Shown piece after piece: positions 10,419 to 23,100 of a DNA stretch of 64,000 bases. The stretch is taken from assembly GCA_944989445.1 (NCBI GenBank), contig CALYLW010000322.1:341723-405722 (forward strand). Direction: 5' to 3'. The stretch's first letter is position 1. Every line of letters starts with the position of its first letter. The DNA comes from Ampullaceana balthica (Eukaryota > Mollusca > Gastropoda > Lymnaeidae). Position numbers and translations under genes: made by a program. The notes beneath the pieces are model-generated. The model was not told where the DNA came from. It made no database searches and was given only the letters and a program-made list of their open reading frames with translations.

Positions 10419-10915
10419 AAATCCTTTTATATTAACTTCACAGCCGTCTCTCTCTCTCTCTATCTCTCTCTCTATATATATATATATCTCTCTCTGTGTG
10501 TGTGTGTCTTGGAATCGTTGTCGGTCGGGCGGAAAAACAAAAGTCTAACATTACCCATTTCCCGTGATGCTATCGAGCTGCTATTTTGCACATAGACTCG
10601 TGTCACCTAAAAATGCATTGTATATAAAATTCAGATCGATCGAATTTACAATAGTTTAATTAATGAATTTTTAGTTTATCTTTAAATAACTTTATGTATC
10701 TGTCTGCTTTGTTTACATTCACGCGTCACTGAGTTTACACCAGCCATCCATGACCACATCCAGTGTTTTACAGCGATTGGATTTCAGTCACGTTCAGTCT
10801 GTAAATGTTTGTAGCGCAGTGTGTATTATATTGATCAAATTAACGCCTTTTATAGATGTCTCATATAAAAGGGATTTATAGTGAAAATTTTTTATTTACC
10901 GGGTTGTTTAATTTT
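10419..10915 (+). mobile_element. HINE (non-autonomous Helentron-like) copy 1
   Basis: Left end near CCTTTTATATTAACTTC, followed by a TC/TA/TG microsatellite, then the conserved core with CGGGCGGAAAAACAAAAGT and GATCGATCGAAT. Right end: inverted subterminal repeat AAAGGGATTTATAG followed by a hairpin-forming A/T tract and a CCGGGTTG tail. The layout of subterminal inverted repeats, a microsatellite in the core and one 3' hairpin matches HINE elements; the family name is inference. Confidence 0.65.
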
Positions 10916-11126
10916 TAACGTTTAATTTATGATAGGAAGTCTTACAAAATATATGCAGTGCACTGACAAACAGTTAACATTAAATACGAAATCATAATTG
11001 TGATAAAATGCGCCATTTCCCCGAGTTAAGTCAAGGCTTTAATGCTGGTGTATATATGTAAAGCCGTTTGATACGTTCCTGCAGCAAGTTCTAGCAAGTC
11101 CACAAACAATATCCATTCTTTTTTAA

Positions 11127-11207
11127 AATCCCTTTTATTAACTTCAAAATCTTGTCTCTCTGTCGTTCGTCGTCGGGCAGGCGGTCCGGCGGGCGGATAA
11201 ACAAAAG
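11127..11207 (+). mobile_element. HINE 5'-end fragment
   Basis: It begins AATCCCTTTTATTAACTTC and runs through the GTCTCTCTGTCGTTCGTCG core start. It is cut off at 11208, where an inverted copy begins. Confidence 0.6.
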
Positions 11208-11677
11208 TAAATAAACAACCCCGAAAAACAAAGTTTTTGACTATAAATCCCTTATATATGACACATAACTAAAAGTATTGATTATATTCTAACGCGACAA
11301 ACATTTACAAAATGAAACCGAATTATATTCCTGGCTTTAAAACCGGGGGAGGGGGGAGGAGGTGTGGACATCGACAGTTGGCTCAACGCGTTAACTCAAC
11401 GCCTGGTGTTAAACACGAGGTGTGGTCATCGATGGTCGGAGTGAAGTCAAGTGACCCGTAAAATGTAAACAATAGCGACCGATACATATTGCTTATAGAG
11501 ATAAACTAAAAATGCATTAATTTAATTAAGTACATTTGATCAACCTGAAATTTTGATACGCTGCATTGTTAGGTGACACAAGTTTATTTGCCAAATTTCA
11601 GCTCGATTGTGTCACGGGAAGTGTGTGATTTTTTACTTTTGTTTTTCCGCCCATCCGACTGACCGACCGCGAGCCCA

Positions 11678-11756
<79 letters not shown>

Positions 11757-11782
11757 GATGAACTTAATATAAGGGATTTAAT
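11208..11782 (-). mobile_element. HINE copy in reverse orientation with (GA)n core
   Basis: Reads on the minus strand. The hairpin end (AAAAACAAAGTTTTTG) and subterminal repeat TAAATCCCTTATAT lie at the low-coordinate side. The other subterminal repeat ATATAAGGGATTTA is at about 11768-11781. A perfect (GA)n run sits at 11684-11751. Confidence 0.7.
11684..11751 (+). repeat. (GA)n microsatellite inside a HINE
   Basis: About 34 uninterrupted GA units. It yields an artificial Arg-Glu repeat ORF, which is not a gene. Confidence 0.97.
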
Positions 11783-12180
11783 TTTAAAAATGACACAATT
11801 CCCGTGCTACTATCGGGCTGAAATTTTGCACCCAGACTCGTATCACCTAACAATGCATAGATTAAACATTTTAGATCAATCGAATCTAACGTAATTAAAT
11901 TAATGCATTTTTAGTTTATCTCTATATAACATATGTAATTCAATTTCACAGTTTGTTATTATTCGTCTTCCACGTACCAGTTGCGTTCACGCCAGCCATT
12001 GATGTCCACACACCCGGCTTTAAAGCCAGGGGAGATCAGTCGGTTCCAGTCAGTAAATGTTTGTCGCGTGTTGCGTATTATATTGAACATATCAATACTG
12101 TAATTTATGTCTCATATATCAGGGATTTATAGTCAAGAATTTGTTTTCACGGGGCTGTTAAATTCTTTGTTGGAATGTTA
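11783..12180 (+). mobile_element. HINE copy lacking its 5' end
   Basis: It starts at the core (CACAATTCCCGTG) and runs to the right end AGGGATTTATAGTCAAGAAT plus the GTTTTCACGGGG tail. It abuts the reverse copy directly, giving a head-to-head arrangement. Confidence 0.65.
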
Positions 12181-12369
12181 AACATAGACGGCCCATACCA
12201 TTCAGCCCTTCCTCGCACACGGCCTCTAAAAATGTATGTGTGCTCGAAGTACTGTAGAAATTCTTCAATGCTTTAGTTTCAAGGCATTTTAGCCACTAGA
12301 TTATCAAAGGTGTCTGCAACATCTTATTTGGAAAAATGCAAGAGCTAATAGGCATCTTACGAATTCACA

Positions 12370-13150
12370 CACTGCTACTTTAAAAAAGCAGTTTTATAAG
12401 CAGATTGTATTCCTAGCTCTTGTATTTTCCTGAGTACACTTTGCGTCAGTTGAAAATAGCAGCTAATTGTTCTAACTTGGGGGTGAGCTCCTCGTTTAGC
12501 ATTCTTTACCGCTATTTCAAAATCCGTGAGAATGACCCCAGGTTTTGCTTGTGGCATAAACTTCTCAATCTCTGATAAATTGTTTGCGTCTTATCAGACA
12601 ATATAACGTACATTGCAGCTGGGTTCACGCCTTCTACAAAGACAAAATGAAAGGTAAAGATTTGATAAAATAGTGTTCGAACAAATTTGAATGTGCTATC
12701 GCATAGTGTCATGGCTTGGATTGCATCATTGCATCTATAACAACACGGTCACCCATAAAAATAATCCTTGAATTGTCTGTTACAGATTATGAATCATGGA
12801 GTAATAAGTCATGAAATATGTATGGTATTTCAAACAAAGCATCACGTGGTATTGATGGTAATATCAGACAACTTTCTCTTTCAATTTAAATTTGTGTTCT
12901 ATAACGTCTCATAGCACGATCATCACGTGATCAGGTAAGGTGTAAGTCACAACAGCTTGACTGGTTGACGTAACGGCTTCATTCATTAGTTCTTTCATCT
13001 CTCCTACAGCCTTACCAGCAAATAACGTGTACAGATTTCATTCATTGTTGTGGTCGTCAAATGTGTGTAGAACCCTGTCATCCAGCGTCTTTACTCTGGT
13101 GTGGTACTTCAAAGACGTAAACGTGTAACACCTCCATAGCATTTCATTTT
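12370..13150 (-). pseudogene. MULE transposase remnant with FLYWCH-like N-terminus
   Basis: On the minus strand a broken reading frame shows, in order: an N-terminal WRCY...H-T-FDDHNNE stretch resembling a FLYWCH zinc finger (about 13140-13040), a linker, then the MULE core with LCDSTFKFV (about 12700), VILSDKTQTIYQRL (about 12610) and PGVILTDFEIAVKNA (12550-12500), ending in a QLTQSVLRKIQELG tract. Stops and at least one frameshift interrupt it, so it is dead. No MULE ends were located. Confidence 0.72.
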
Positions 13151-13519
13151 TTTCTTTTTTCTTATGAAACCAGTATTCATGATAAGAAAGAATCCATTTT
13201 ACGTTATATAGTGTATCGAAATTTCCTCAGGCTGAAGAGTCCTGTGTTCGAACTGTCCGGGGTCGAAACGTCCCGCCACCCTTTCTCTCTAATAACATTA
13301 CATCTTTTTATCTCGTAACATCTGCCAAATATTTTGCATCGTCAAATATTGGTTAATTCTTCCAAATATTATAAAATATTTTTTATTTAAAAATGTGTCT
13401 ATTTTTTAAATTTATTTTAACAACTTAAAAAAAAATATTTAGCGCCTGTATAACAATTATGCTAACAATTTTTGTATGTCATTGATATAACATAATTAAG
13501 GCAAAAAAACATGACCATG

Positions 13520-14070
13520 TTACTCCGCTACTTTACTCACTTTATTGGCTACCTATACAAGCTCGAATTGATTACAAACTGGCCGTTCTCTGTCACAACT
13601 TCTTTTCTTACCCATCTCCTTCCTATCCTACTGAACTTCTGTCGGTCTACTCACCCAGTCATCAGCTACGCTCTGCTGCAGACACACGTATTCTCTGTGT
13701 TCCTAAGACACAAACTAAAACTTTTGGCGAAAGGTCATTCTGTTTTTGTGCAGCCAAACAATGGAATTCTCTACCATTACACATCCGTAGTATTCCTACT
13801 ACCAAGTCCTTCAAGACTGCACTTAAGACGCATCTTTTCAAAATGTATTTACAAAAATAATGAACAACATTTGTTTTTAATGATTAGCGTAGCTTATGTG
13901 TAATGTACTACTGTCCTTTATGTTGTTATTATGGTATGAATGGTTGTTTAATTATTATATGTATGTTATGATCTCCATGTAAAGCGCTGTGAGCACGGTT
14001 CCTTACTGGGATACAGCGCTATATAAATTATCAATTATTATTATTTATTATTATTCGCTATTATTATTAC
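13520..14070 (+). pseudogene. LINE 3' end: RT C-terminus, 3' UTR and (TTA)n tail
   Basis: In one frame from about 13525 to 13860 the translation follows the conserved C-terminus of CR1/Nimb-type LINE ORF2: YWLPIQARIDYKLAVL, then LRSAADTRILCVPKT, then FGERSFCFCAAKQWNSLP and SFKTALKTHLFKMYLQ, then a stop. The 3' UTR carries GTAAAGCGCTGTGAGC and GCGCTATATAAAT, followed by a TTA microsatellite tail. It is 5'-truncated. Confidence 0.75.
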
Positions 14071-14769
14071 GTACAATTATATAGTATTTCATAGATATAA
14101 TATGTAGGTATAGTGTATACTATACCTATAACATATAATATAGTATATTCCATAGATATAATCAATAAATATTTTGTATTTCCTAGAAATAACATATAAT
14201 TATATTGCATACCATAGCAATAATATATTTATAAACATCTTATAATTTTCCTTGTTCTGTTGACACCACAAAAGAATCATTCATTGGAAAAAAACTACCT
14301 AATCCAATATTTTATTTCAAGATATCTGTCTTCAACAATTTAATAAAGCTCAAAACTTTCAAATCATTCTTTGGTCTTCGGTGTTATGTCTTAAGTGTCC
14401 TTTGATAACCATTTGTTTTTATAAATTAATAATAAAATAACTTTGCCGAATGTTTTATTTTCATACATGCCCTTAAATATAAGTCAGTCCACATTATCGA
14501 GCATTTAATGATATACTCTATGGGGCCACACACGAAAGACAACTACAGCGGTTCATTGGTATACGTTTGCTTTGAAATAAGTCCAACTTAATATACGTCC
14601 TGTTTGGACGCGCATCATTTTGCTTGGTATACGACCCACATGCTAGAACTTGTATAAGTAAACATGACACATCGTGCATGCGTAACTGATAGGAATTACA
14701 GCACACCGCGCGATACTCTTGTGTGTTTGTACGGCAGCTGCTATCATACACTGAACGACTCACGTGTTA
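14071..14769. other. Intergenic AT-rich DNA, no gene seen
   Basis: It begins with degenerate repeats of a CATAGATATAATATATAG-like motif to about 14235. The rest shows no coding pattern on either strand; the ORF at 14518-14763 (minus) has no recognisable domain. Confidence 0.5.
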
Positions 14770-15236
14770 CAGTCGGACCAAACTAAGTCGAACTTCTCTA
14801 AGTTGAGAACCTCCCTATATCGAATTTATTGTTAGGTCTAGGCCAAAGTCCATAAGGCTAATGTATTTTAGATCTCCTTTAATCGAAGATTTTTTTAAAA
14901 CTTCAAACCACCGTTAGTCGAATTTTCCAAGGCATTTTGGGTATAAGGAAAACACTGAATCTCCCCATCTCAATGTGTAGGGAGTAATGTGTGGGCTAAG
15001 GGGCTTTCTCAGTGGTGTCGGTATTTCAAAGCTAAGTCGGCTTCCTTTCATATGAAACATCAGACACCGCCTCTCTTTCCTGTCAAGCCTTCTCGCTGGT
15101 CTGACTGTCGTCCACCTGTCAATGTCTACATTGTACTTTATTACTCTGCGCCTATTTTGCCATTTTCCCTAACTTGAAAGCTCCGTTAGTCGAATTTATT
15201 TCGGGTCCCTTTGAGTTCGGCTAGAGAGGTCCGACA
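14770..15236. mobile_element. Tc1/mariner-pogo-like MITE, second copy
   Basis: The ends CAGTCGGACCAAAC and GAGAGGTCCGAC match the element at 8330-8810, with homologous interiors in opposite orientation. It is noncoding. Confidence 0.65.
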
Positions 15237-16261
15237 TTAATTGTAAATTGTCACGTGATGTTGTTTTTTCTCATACATTATTGGTAAATTAACTGACCAG
15301 GAATTTTTTTTAAGTTAATAAGTAGAACCAAGCAATATCAAAATATGATTAGGATCACCATGAAGGTCTACAAAAAATATTCTTATAAAGGATGAAATTG
15401 GCATTGTCCGGGACATAGTTGCAGCATACCAATAGCTGAGAACGATACTATTGTGAAAACACATAAGTTATTAAATTAGCCAAAGTTGCGACAGAAGTGA
15501 AATTATTTTTTCAAAAATATAAATCAAGTAAATTAGGGAGAGAAAAATAGCGTTTGATCTGGGTAACAGAAAACAGAAAAAAAAATCTAAATTCTATATA
15601 TTTATGTATTTTAGTATTAAGCAGTGTTTAATATATTTTATACAACCACGTCAATAAATGTATAACATGTAAGTAGCCATATAATGATTTTCGTGGGATC
15701 GGATTAATCATTTTCTCTTTATTTCTTTTGTGGAAAATACTTTTGGTATACATATACATCCTGTTTGGTGTTCGTCAAAGGGTCTGAAACGGATTAAGGA
15801 CGCATACCGAGGTACCAGTGTATTTTATTGGCGAATGGAGATTTAAGTGAATATTCGTCACATGACTATACTTTACAGCTGATCTTTATTTTATTGCAAA
15901 CGGCCACCATTGTCTAGTCTAGTCTAGTCTAATTATTCCATGTCAGTATCAGCTCCACTCAGACGTAGTGAAAACGAAAAAGGAAAAATTAGCAAATCTT
16001 TACAACGAAAAAAAAATCCTCGAGACATCAAACGGTCTTTAAAATATCAAATGTAACAGCGATGTCTCAACGTTACAGACCCAACTTTGACACTGGCTGG
16101 CGGCAAAACTCCGGAAATACCGGTCTCACGAAATAAAGTCTCCGCCAAAATTCTCTACCGGAGCGTATATTTTAAAACAAAATCTCAAGGGGACGTTTGG
16201 GTTTAAAATAGAATAGTCCTTTAAAAAATTTTATTGACGGTTTTATACAGTTTATTTTTCT
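15237..16261. other. Intergenic, nothing recognised
   Basis: No exon-like ORF or complete element seen. A short (TCTAG)n run occurs near 15914-15932. Confidence 0.5.
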
Positions 16262-16460
16262 TTCAATATATAGAGTATTTATATGCATGCATGTTTGTAT
16301 GATTACTGAAGTGTCTGTAAAGATTTATGCCTTCCAATATAAAGAATATTTTTATGTATCCATGTTTGTATGATTACTGAAGTGTCTATAAACGTTTATG
16401 CTTTCCAACATGTAATATAGTATTTGTACTGCATGCATGGTTGTATGATTACTGAAGTGT
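16262..16460 (+). repeat. Three-copy tandem repeat of about 65-80 bp
   Basis: Three imperfect units share TGTATGATTACTGAAGTGT, ending near 16320, 16386 and 16460, each preceded by a TGCATGCATG-like tract. Confidence 0.75.
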
Positions 16461-16751
16461 AAACAAACATGAGTTTTACCAGAGACGTCGTGGGGTGAGG
16501 TCTACTTGACATGACCTTGACCTCTATGTGCCTCGCTCTGAAGGCTGAGAACTGATATAAAACCTCTTACATGGATTATATTCAACAGTAAATCAAACGC
16601 TATTAAACTTACTACATGAATTGTATCGAGAAAATAAAGCAAGCATTATCTATAAATAATTCGTATTACATTTAGTTGTTTTTTTACTCTTTATACATGT
16701 AGTTTTTTGTTAAATGATTAACTTGACTTTGTTCTCTTGTCGTGTATTTTA

Positions 16752-17300
16752 TTATAAACGAGCAACCAAGCCCGTCCAAGGACGTTCCGTGGTTCTCTGT
16801 TGGTAGAACTCGGTGTCCTCCAGTTGTCTCTTAGCTTCTTTAATATACAACTCTCTATCCCATACAACGACGGCTCCGCCTTTGTCGGCCGGTTTGATGA
16901 CGATGTCTTTACGGCTGCGCAAGATTAAAAAAAATTTAGCTGCGGCGATATCCAATTAGTCAAGTAGAGCAGGGTCAGCCTGGAGAATAGACTGATCCAA
17001 GAGTATGGGACCCTAACACCACATGGGATGAATGTGGTGTTTGCACTGACAACCTGATTGATTGGCCACACCCACCCACTCCTTTCCTATATAAGCTTTT
17101 ACTTTTCTCTCCTTACTATATCTCTACTTGACTAATTGGATTTCACTGCAACTAAGTTTTGTTATATTCGATTTTTGCACTATTTGTTCGTTGAGGAAGG
17201 CTCTTTGCTGAAACGTTCGCTGTTTTGTTACGTCCTGTCAGGCTAACTAATACCCTGTTTATATGTTATAAACTTACTTTTTTTAAATCTAACAAGGGTT
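16752..17300 (-). pseudogene. Penelope-like element fragment
   Basis: On the minus strand 16955-16752 encodes [16 protein letters not shown] followed by a [15 protein letters not shown] tract, the characteristic N-terminal RT region of Penelope-like elements. The adjoining 16956-17280 contains a TATA-like TATATAAGC and GAAGGCTCTTTGCTGAAACG, which resembles the terminal repeat region of such elements. The rest of the RT and the GIY-YIG nuclease are missing. Confidence 0.7.
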
Positions 17301-18787
17301 CTCATTTTTCAGTGATATGCATTCAGCATTTAAAGTGCATCGCTCTTCTAATACCACATTTTTAAGACAATCAAGTATCCCAAAAATTGACTTAAATTAA
17401 TTTATTGTTCTAAGGCCATCCACCTACTAGAATTAGTAAAGTGTAATATTGGTAACGTTTTGTTTTTGTACTGCAAGATAAGCATATAAACATTATATAG
17501 GTAATTTAGGATTCAAAAACGTTTGGTTTCTAGAATTCAAACGTAATAGGGTTGTTGTTTTTTTATTTATTTAAATGAGTTCTTAAACCCTGTACATTTT
17601 AAGAGAAGTATTATTTTCTTTTAGAAAATCTGCCATACATTAGCATGAAGTGGTAGCTACATTGGTTGGTCCTTAAAATTCATTCAATTTCTTATTATAG
17701 CATAAAGATATCTGAACAAGTATGTCGGCTTTAGAATAACTTTAAAGACTGTGTCCTGCCATCAAATGAAAAAAAGAATTTTACTTTGACAATGATTATT
17801 TCCGAAAGTTTACTTTCACCTTGACGACTCCAAAATGTTTTTAATAATATAACCATTATTTACAAATATTACATTCATTCATTATAAAATGTACATCAAT
17901 CAAGTACAAATAATACATATCAAGTAAAAAGTGTACATACATCAAGTCAAAATTGTGGATATTTTTAAGTACAAAGTGTGGATACGTCAAGTACAAAGTA
18001 GTGTAGACAGAAACAAAGCTCAATTTGTACGCAATATTAAACAAGCTATGTAGACGTCAAGAGCACTTATCTAACATATGTATAAGTGTATGTTGATTGT
18101 TGTGTTTTACTACGTGTCTGTACCACATAGCGATGTAGTTAAATGAAAATTTCAATTGTCATTTGTCCCTTGGTTGATCGAATGATACCAACCATTTCCT
18201 GTAGACACTTGACTCCAAGCACCTCTTGGTGTCAGCACATTTCATGAAGCTTACGTAGGAGAAAGGGTTTTTCCTAATTACAAAGACGCATGTTATTGTT
18301 TAAGTTATTCACTAACTTTTAAAAATAACGGAGATAATGGCTCTTGTTTTGCATCAATGTAATCAAGTTGCAAAGTAAGTAATCCAGTAAGTGAGATCTA
18401 ATTTACCTTAAATAAAATTCAATATGATCGTATAGACTTGTAGCGTACAAATTATAAGGTGTGTAAATCGTGACCAATAAATAAATAAAGTGAAATTCAT
18501 AAGGTTTGTAAAGTTTGTGCCCTTATAGCGATACAATAAAAAATTAATCTGGCGTTCATTGTAGGAAAGTCAAAGACGTACATTGTCTTTTATTAAAATA
18601 ACTATATATTTAATTTCACCTGAGTGGATATTTTTGTGTATGTGTATAAATATGTTCTTGATTTCTGATCTGGAGCGTCAAATAAAAGAATTAATATCAA
18701 GTCTTTTTACCTAAATGAATCGTTTTTATTTTTGAAAAGAAGGATATAAAACAATTAATCTGTAAATTTAAAGTTCCTTCTTGTGTT
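17301..18787. other. Intergenic AT-rich DNA with a degenerate tandem patch
   Basis: At 17885-18055 degenerate units containing CATCAAGTACAAAGTGTGGA recur every about 28 bp. No exon or transposon protein could be recognised elsewhere in this stretch. Confidence 0.5.
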
Positions 18788-19645
18788 AGACTGGGTCACA
18801 AAAGAAGCCCATGCAAGCTCAGCAAAAGAAATCCAGTGGAACCTAATGCAAAATCTAGAAGTTTGCGGATGACTTAGCCATTCTGTCAAACAGATTTCAA
18901 GAAATGCAAGAAAAAATCACAGCCTTGAGCGAGACTGGAAAAAGAGTAGGACTCAATATCAACATTCAAAAGACAACATTTTTGAAAATAAACTACCAAC
19001 AAGATGGAGACATACAAGTAGCAAACCGTAGCTTGGAGCAAGTAAATAACTTTGTATACCTTGGCAGTGTGGTCATTGTATCAGGGGGAACAGATGAGGA
19101 CATCGAACGAAGAATAAATTTGGCACGACAGGGTTTTGCCAATCAGGTCTTTAGATCTACACACATCTCTGTCAAAACAAAAGTAAGGATCTTTAACACC
19201 AATGTTAAAACGGTCCTACTTTATGGATCCGAAACAGGCGAACAACAGAGAAACCAAAAAATAGACTCCAGACCATTGTTAACAGATGCCTTAGAAATAT
19301 TCTAAAAATAATATAGTTCGACAAGGTCAAAAACTCCTAGCTGTGGGAGAGGTGTGTAAAAAGAACAGTAGAACAACAAATCAGGGAAAGAAAGTGGAGA
19401 TGTACTGGACACACCCTTCGAAAAGGTAACAGCAGGCTAGGCAGGCCTTAGATTGGAACCCCCAGGGCAAACGACAACGAGGAAGACACAAGCGTACGTG
19501 GAGACGGAGCATGTTGGATGAGGCTGGAAGAACTGGGAGTAGCTGGGAAGAATTGAAGCGACTGGCAAGGGACCGCGTAGAGTGGCGAGCTTTTACAGAG
19601 GCTCTATGTCCACAAAAAACTCAAAGGACAAATGATGATGATGAT
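18788..19645 (+). pseudogene. RTE/endonuclease-RT type LINE fragment with ATG-repeat tail
   Basis: The catalytic FADDLAILSNRFQEMQEK motif of the reverse transcriptase is at about 18862. It is followed in frame (18904-19300) by GLNINIQKT, NNFVYLGSVV, a tKvRIF tract and VLLYGSET, all typical of LINE reverse transcriptases. After frameshifts the frame ends in a (GATGAT)n tail at about 19628-19646. 5'-truncated and dead. Confidence 0.8.
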
Positions 19646-19784
19646 GAAAGTTAAATACATGTAACTTAAAGTGATACATTAAATAAAAAGTTGTGTTTTT
19701 TTATTTGTAATATATTTTGTGTTTGCTTTTGTACTTTATATAATATTCCAAGCTAAACAATTTGTGTTAATTTTGTGTAATAAT

Positions 19785-20085
19785 TTAGGCATTAAACCAT
19801 ATAATAATGTTTCACTGTTAAGTGTGTACATAACGTATTTAATGTATTTGTTTAGATGACATTAAACCATTTTTCACTTTTTAGAGTGTACTTAATTACA
19901 CGACTGTTCAGAGTGTACTTAACTACGCCATTTTAATAGTGTACATAAGGTATTTAATGTATTTGTTCAGATGACATTAAACATTATAATAATATTTCAC
20001 ATACAATACAACCATACATAATGTATTTAATATTTTGTTTAGATGACTTTAAACCATATATTGATGTTTCACTTACAGTAAAACA
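19785..20085 (+). repeat. Degenerate repeats immediately upstream of gene B start codon
   Basis: Four copies of an ACATTAAACCATATAATAAT-like motif followed by TTTCAC, at about 19790, 19859, 19974 and 20047, interleaved with GTATTTAATGTATTTGTT copies. The last copy ends CTTACAG 6 bp before the ATG, so the region may be a repeat-built promoter, or an intron ending at that acceptor after an upstream 5' UTR exon. No clear TATA box. Confidence 0.6.
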
Positions 20086-20158
20086 ATGAAACTAATCTAC
20101 CAGCAACTCCGGCTGCTCATTATCATTTTGTTCGCTAGCCTCCATTTGGAAATTGAAG
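20086..20158 (+). CDS. Gene B, signal-peptide exon
   Basis: ATG at 20086 opens 24 codons plus 1 nt: a short basic n-region (MKLIYQQLR), a hydrophobic core LLIIILFASLHL, then EIE, ending at GTACGC donor in phase 1. This phase fits the CTLD1 exon at 25914. The assignment rests on this fit and on the lack of other candidates upstream. Confidence 0.75.
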
Positions 20159-23100
20159 GTACGCAATTTTAGTCGGTGTAAAATATAATTTGTACTCTTA
20201 TTGTTAAATTATATGTATTTGCTTAAGTAAAGTTAAAAGACATAGCTAATTCTGTTTTCAGGACGATCAACTTATTTTTATTTAAATTCTATCAATCAAA
20301 ATAAACAAATTTTTAGTTCAAATACTATACATAAAGGATTATATTCAATTAAATATATTAATAAATTGTAATATAAATTGTTATCAATTATAAATTATCG
20401 CAACTTTTCACACAGAATTATTGCTTGCAGATTTTTTTAAAAAATTAGATACTTATAAAAATGTTAAGTGTCAAGGTATGAGAATCACTGCGAATAATTG
20501 TTGTGACATTGTTGTAACATTGTGATGAACTCGGCTGAAGGCGTGACTTGAGAATAGCTCACTTGTAAATAATAGTGTTAGTTGTAGTAACTCGGTATGA
20601 GAGTTAGACAGCCTGGCGGGGTATAAATAGTGTGGTGTGGAGAGAGTGCGGGTAGGAAGAACACACGACTGTAGAATTGAGACCTAGTGCTGAGGTCCAG
20701 TTCTTGTCAGGACTAGCAATGGAGTGATCGAGTGTAGTTCGACTAACTAGTAACACATCGAGGTGTTCTCAAGGTTAAAGCGAAGTACGGCTAGCATTAG
20801 GGACAGAGAGTCCATTGTACGCACTTAGGAGTGAGTGGCATTGTGGAAGGATTAAGTCTGTGTACTGAACCTATTGCTGTACATATGTTGTTGACGAATT
20901 AAATAATTATATTATCCATTGACAAGAGTCGAGAGCTAGTCTTCATACATCCAGAACCCAGAACGCTAACTTCATACTTAAATCATAATTTATTTTTTCT
21001 TTTTCTATAACAATTCTCCACATTTCATTAACGTCCTCTTCTTTAGACTTTGCGTTTCGGTTTAGCTCCTGAATTTCCTCTTCTTTCTGAGCCACTATTT
21101 CTTCATTTATCATTTTTCTCTCACTTTTTTTAGTCCCTTCTGTAATTTTTTCAATAGTTCGTCATTTTCAATTTCATATTTTTTTTATTTCTTCTATTTT
21201 CTGGTTTGCATTCTTTATGTTTATATCTATCTCTAACAATATTCCTTCTTTCACCTTGAGTATTTCTAGTACTCTAGAAAAAATTTTCTCCTTTGATTCC
21301 ATTTGCATTTTCAAGTTTTTGGCCTCAACTTCAGCTTCGTTTAGTTTCATTTTGTACACCTTCTTTATTTTTTCTATCCGTAATTCTCTGTTCGAAGTAT
21401 CATAATCTTTAGCCATTAGCTTCAGATTTGTTTCATACTGTTCTTCCTCTTTTTCTACGACCCTTCTCCCCTTTACAGACGTCTTCTTCTCTCTGTGTAG
21501 CTTTCCGGTTACCTCATAATTCTCTTCTGTATGAGCAGGTCCTTCTAAAATATCGGTGGTTTCTACCTTTCTGTCGTGTAGTTCTCTCTGTACTTTTCCT
21601 AATAATTCACCCTTTTCAACTAATTGAATGTTTATTTCAGCAATTTTCGTTTATAATTTCAACGTCTCAACTTCCCTTTCATCTAGTTCAGTTGTGTGCC
21701 CTCTGCCTTCCCTTTCTAGCTCTGTTAATTTACTTTGGGTACTGTACCATATTGCTTCTAGTTCACTCAATGTACCTTTGTGATTTTCTAGTTCCGTTTC
21801 TTTAACGATAAATTCTTCTTTTTAAATCCATTATATTAACTTCACCGCCGCCTCTCTCTGTCTTGGTCGGGCCCGCGGTAAAACAAAAGTTGAAAATGAC
21901 CCACTTCCCGTGAAGACATCGAGCTGAAATTTTAAACACGGACCCGTGTCACCTAATAATGCATCGTTTTAAATTTTAGATCGATCGAACATACCGTAAT
22001 TAAATTAATGCGTTTTTAGTTTATCTATATAAACTATATATAGCGGTCACTATTTTTTACATTTTACGGTCACTTGACTTCAGGCCAGCCACCGGTGAAC
22101 ACATCTCGTGTTTTAACCAGGTAAACCACCTGTAGTTGAGTTAACGCGTTATGTCTCATATATAAGGGATTTTTAGTCAAAAACTTTGTTTTTACGGGGT
22201 TGTTTTATTAAATCCCGTATATTAACTTCCCTGCCGTCTCTCTCTGTCGTTCGTCGTCTAGCGGGCGGAAAAACAAAAGTAAAAATTGACCCACTTTCTT
22301 TAATGCCATCGAGCTGAAAATTTACACACAGTCTTGTGTTACCTAACCATGCATCGTGTCAAAATTTCAAATCGATCGAACGTACAGTTATTACATTAAT
22401 GCATTTTTAGTATATCTATATACAAATATATGTAGGAGTCGCTATTGTTTACATTTTACGGGTCACTTGTCTTCACGCCAGCCATCGGTGACAATATCTC
22501 GTGTGTTAGCCAGGTTTAATTCACTCAGTTTCAGGCTGTAAATGTTTGTCGCGTTGGAACATAATCAATACTTTCAGTTCTGTCTCATATATAAGGAATT
22601 TATAGTCAAAAACTTTGTTTTTACGGGTCTTTTTTATTGTTCAGCTACTTCAGTCAAACTTAATTTTTTTTATTCCCATGCGTCTCATGAATTAGCGTAC
22701 CGATGGTCACGGGTTCGAATCCATGTCAAGGCAAGGATTTGTTTCTGGGGCCTAGAGCGTCCCTGAGTCACCCAGCTCCGAATGGGTACCTAACACTAGT
22801 TAGGCGGCTGGGTAATGGGTTGAACCCACAAAGCCGTGGCCTGTGAACTCTGCATCACTTGCAACCAGATCATCTGTCATGGTCTGTGGACGCAATTATC
22901 TTCTGCATAGAAGGAGCGTCTATATTGATAAGATAAGATAATTGGACAACTTTTGTCACTTTCACAGTCTTCAATATTGTCACTAGACCTTCTTCGTCTT
23001 TCTGCCCACAATTTTCTCATTTTGTCTTCATATTTTCTCTGTTTCTCTTCATCTCTTACCTGCCACTGTCTCACTTTATCTTCGTGTTTTTTCCTTCTCT

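Noticed and set aside
11607..11894. ORF with an Arg-Glu repeat
   Set aside because: Translation of a (GA)n run inside a HINE.
16956..17280. Hammerhead ribozyme in the Penelope-like terminal region
   Set aside because: I could find GAAAC but not a convincing CTGATGA core with matching stems.
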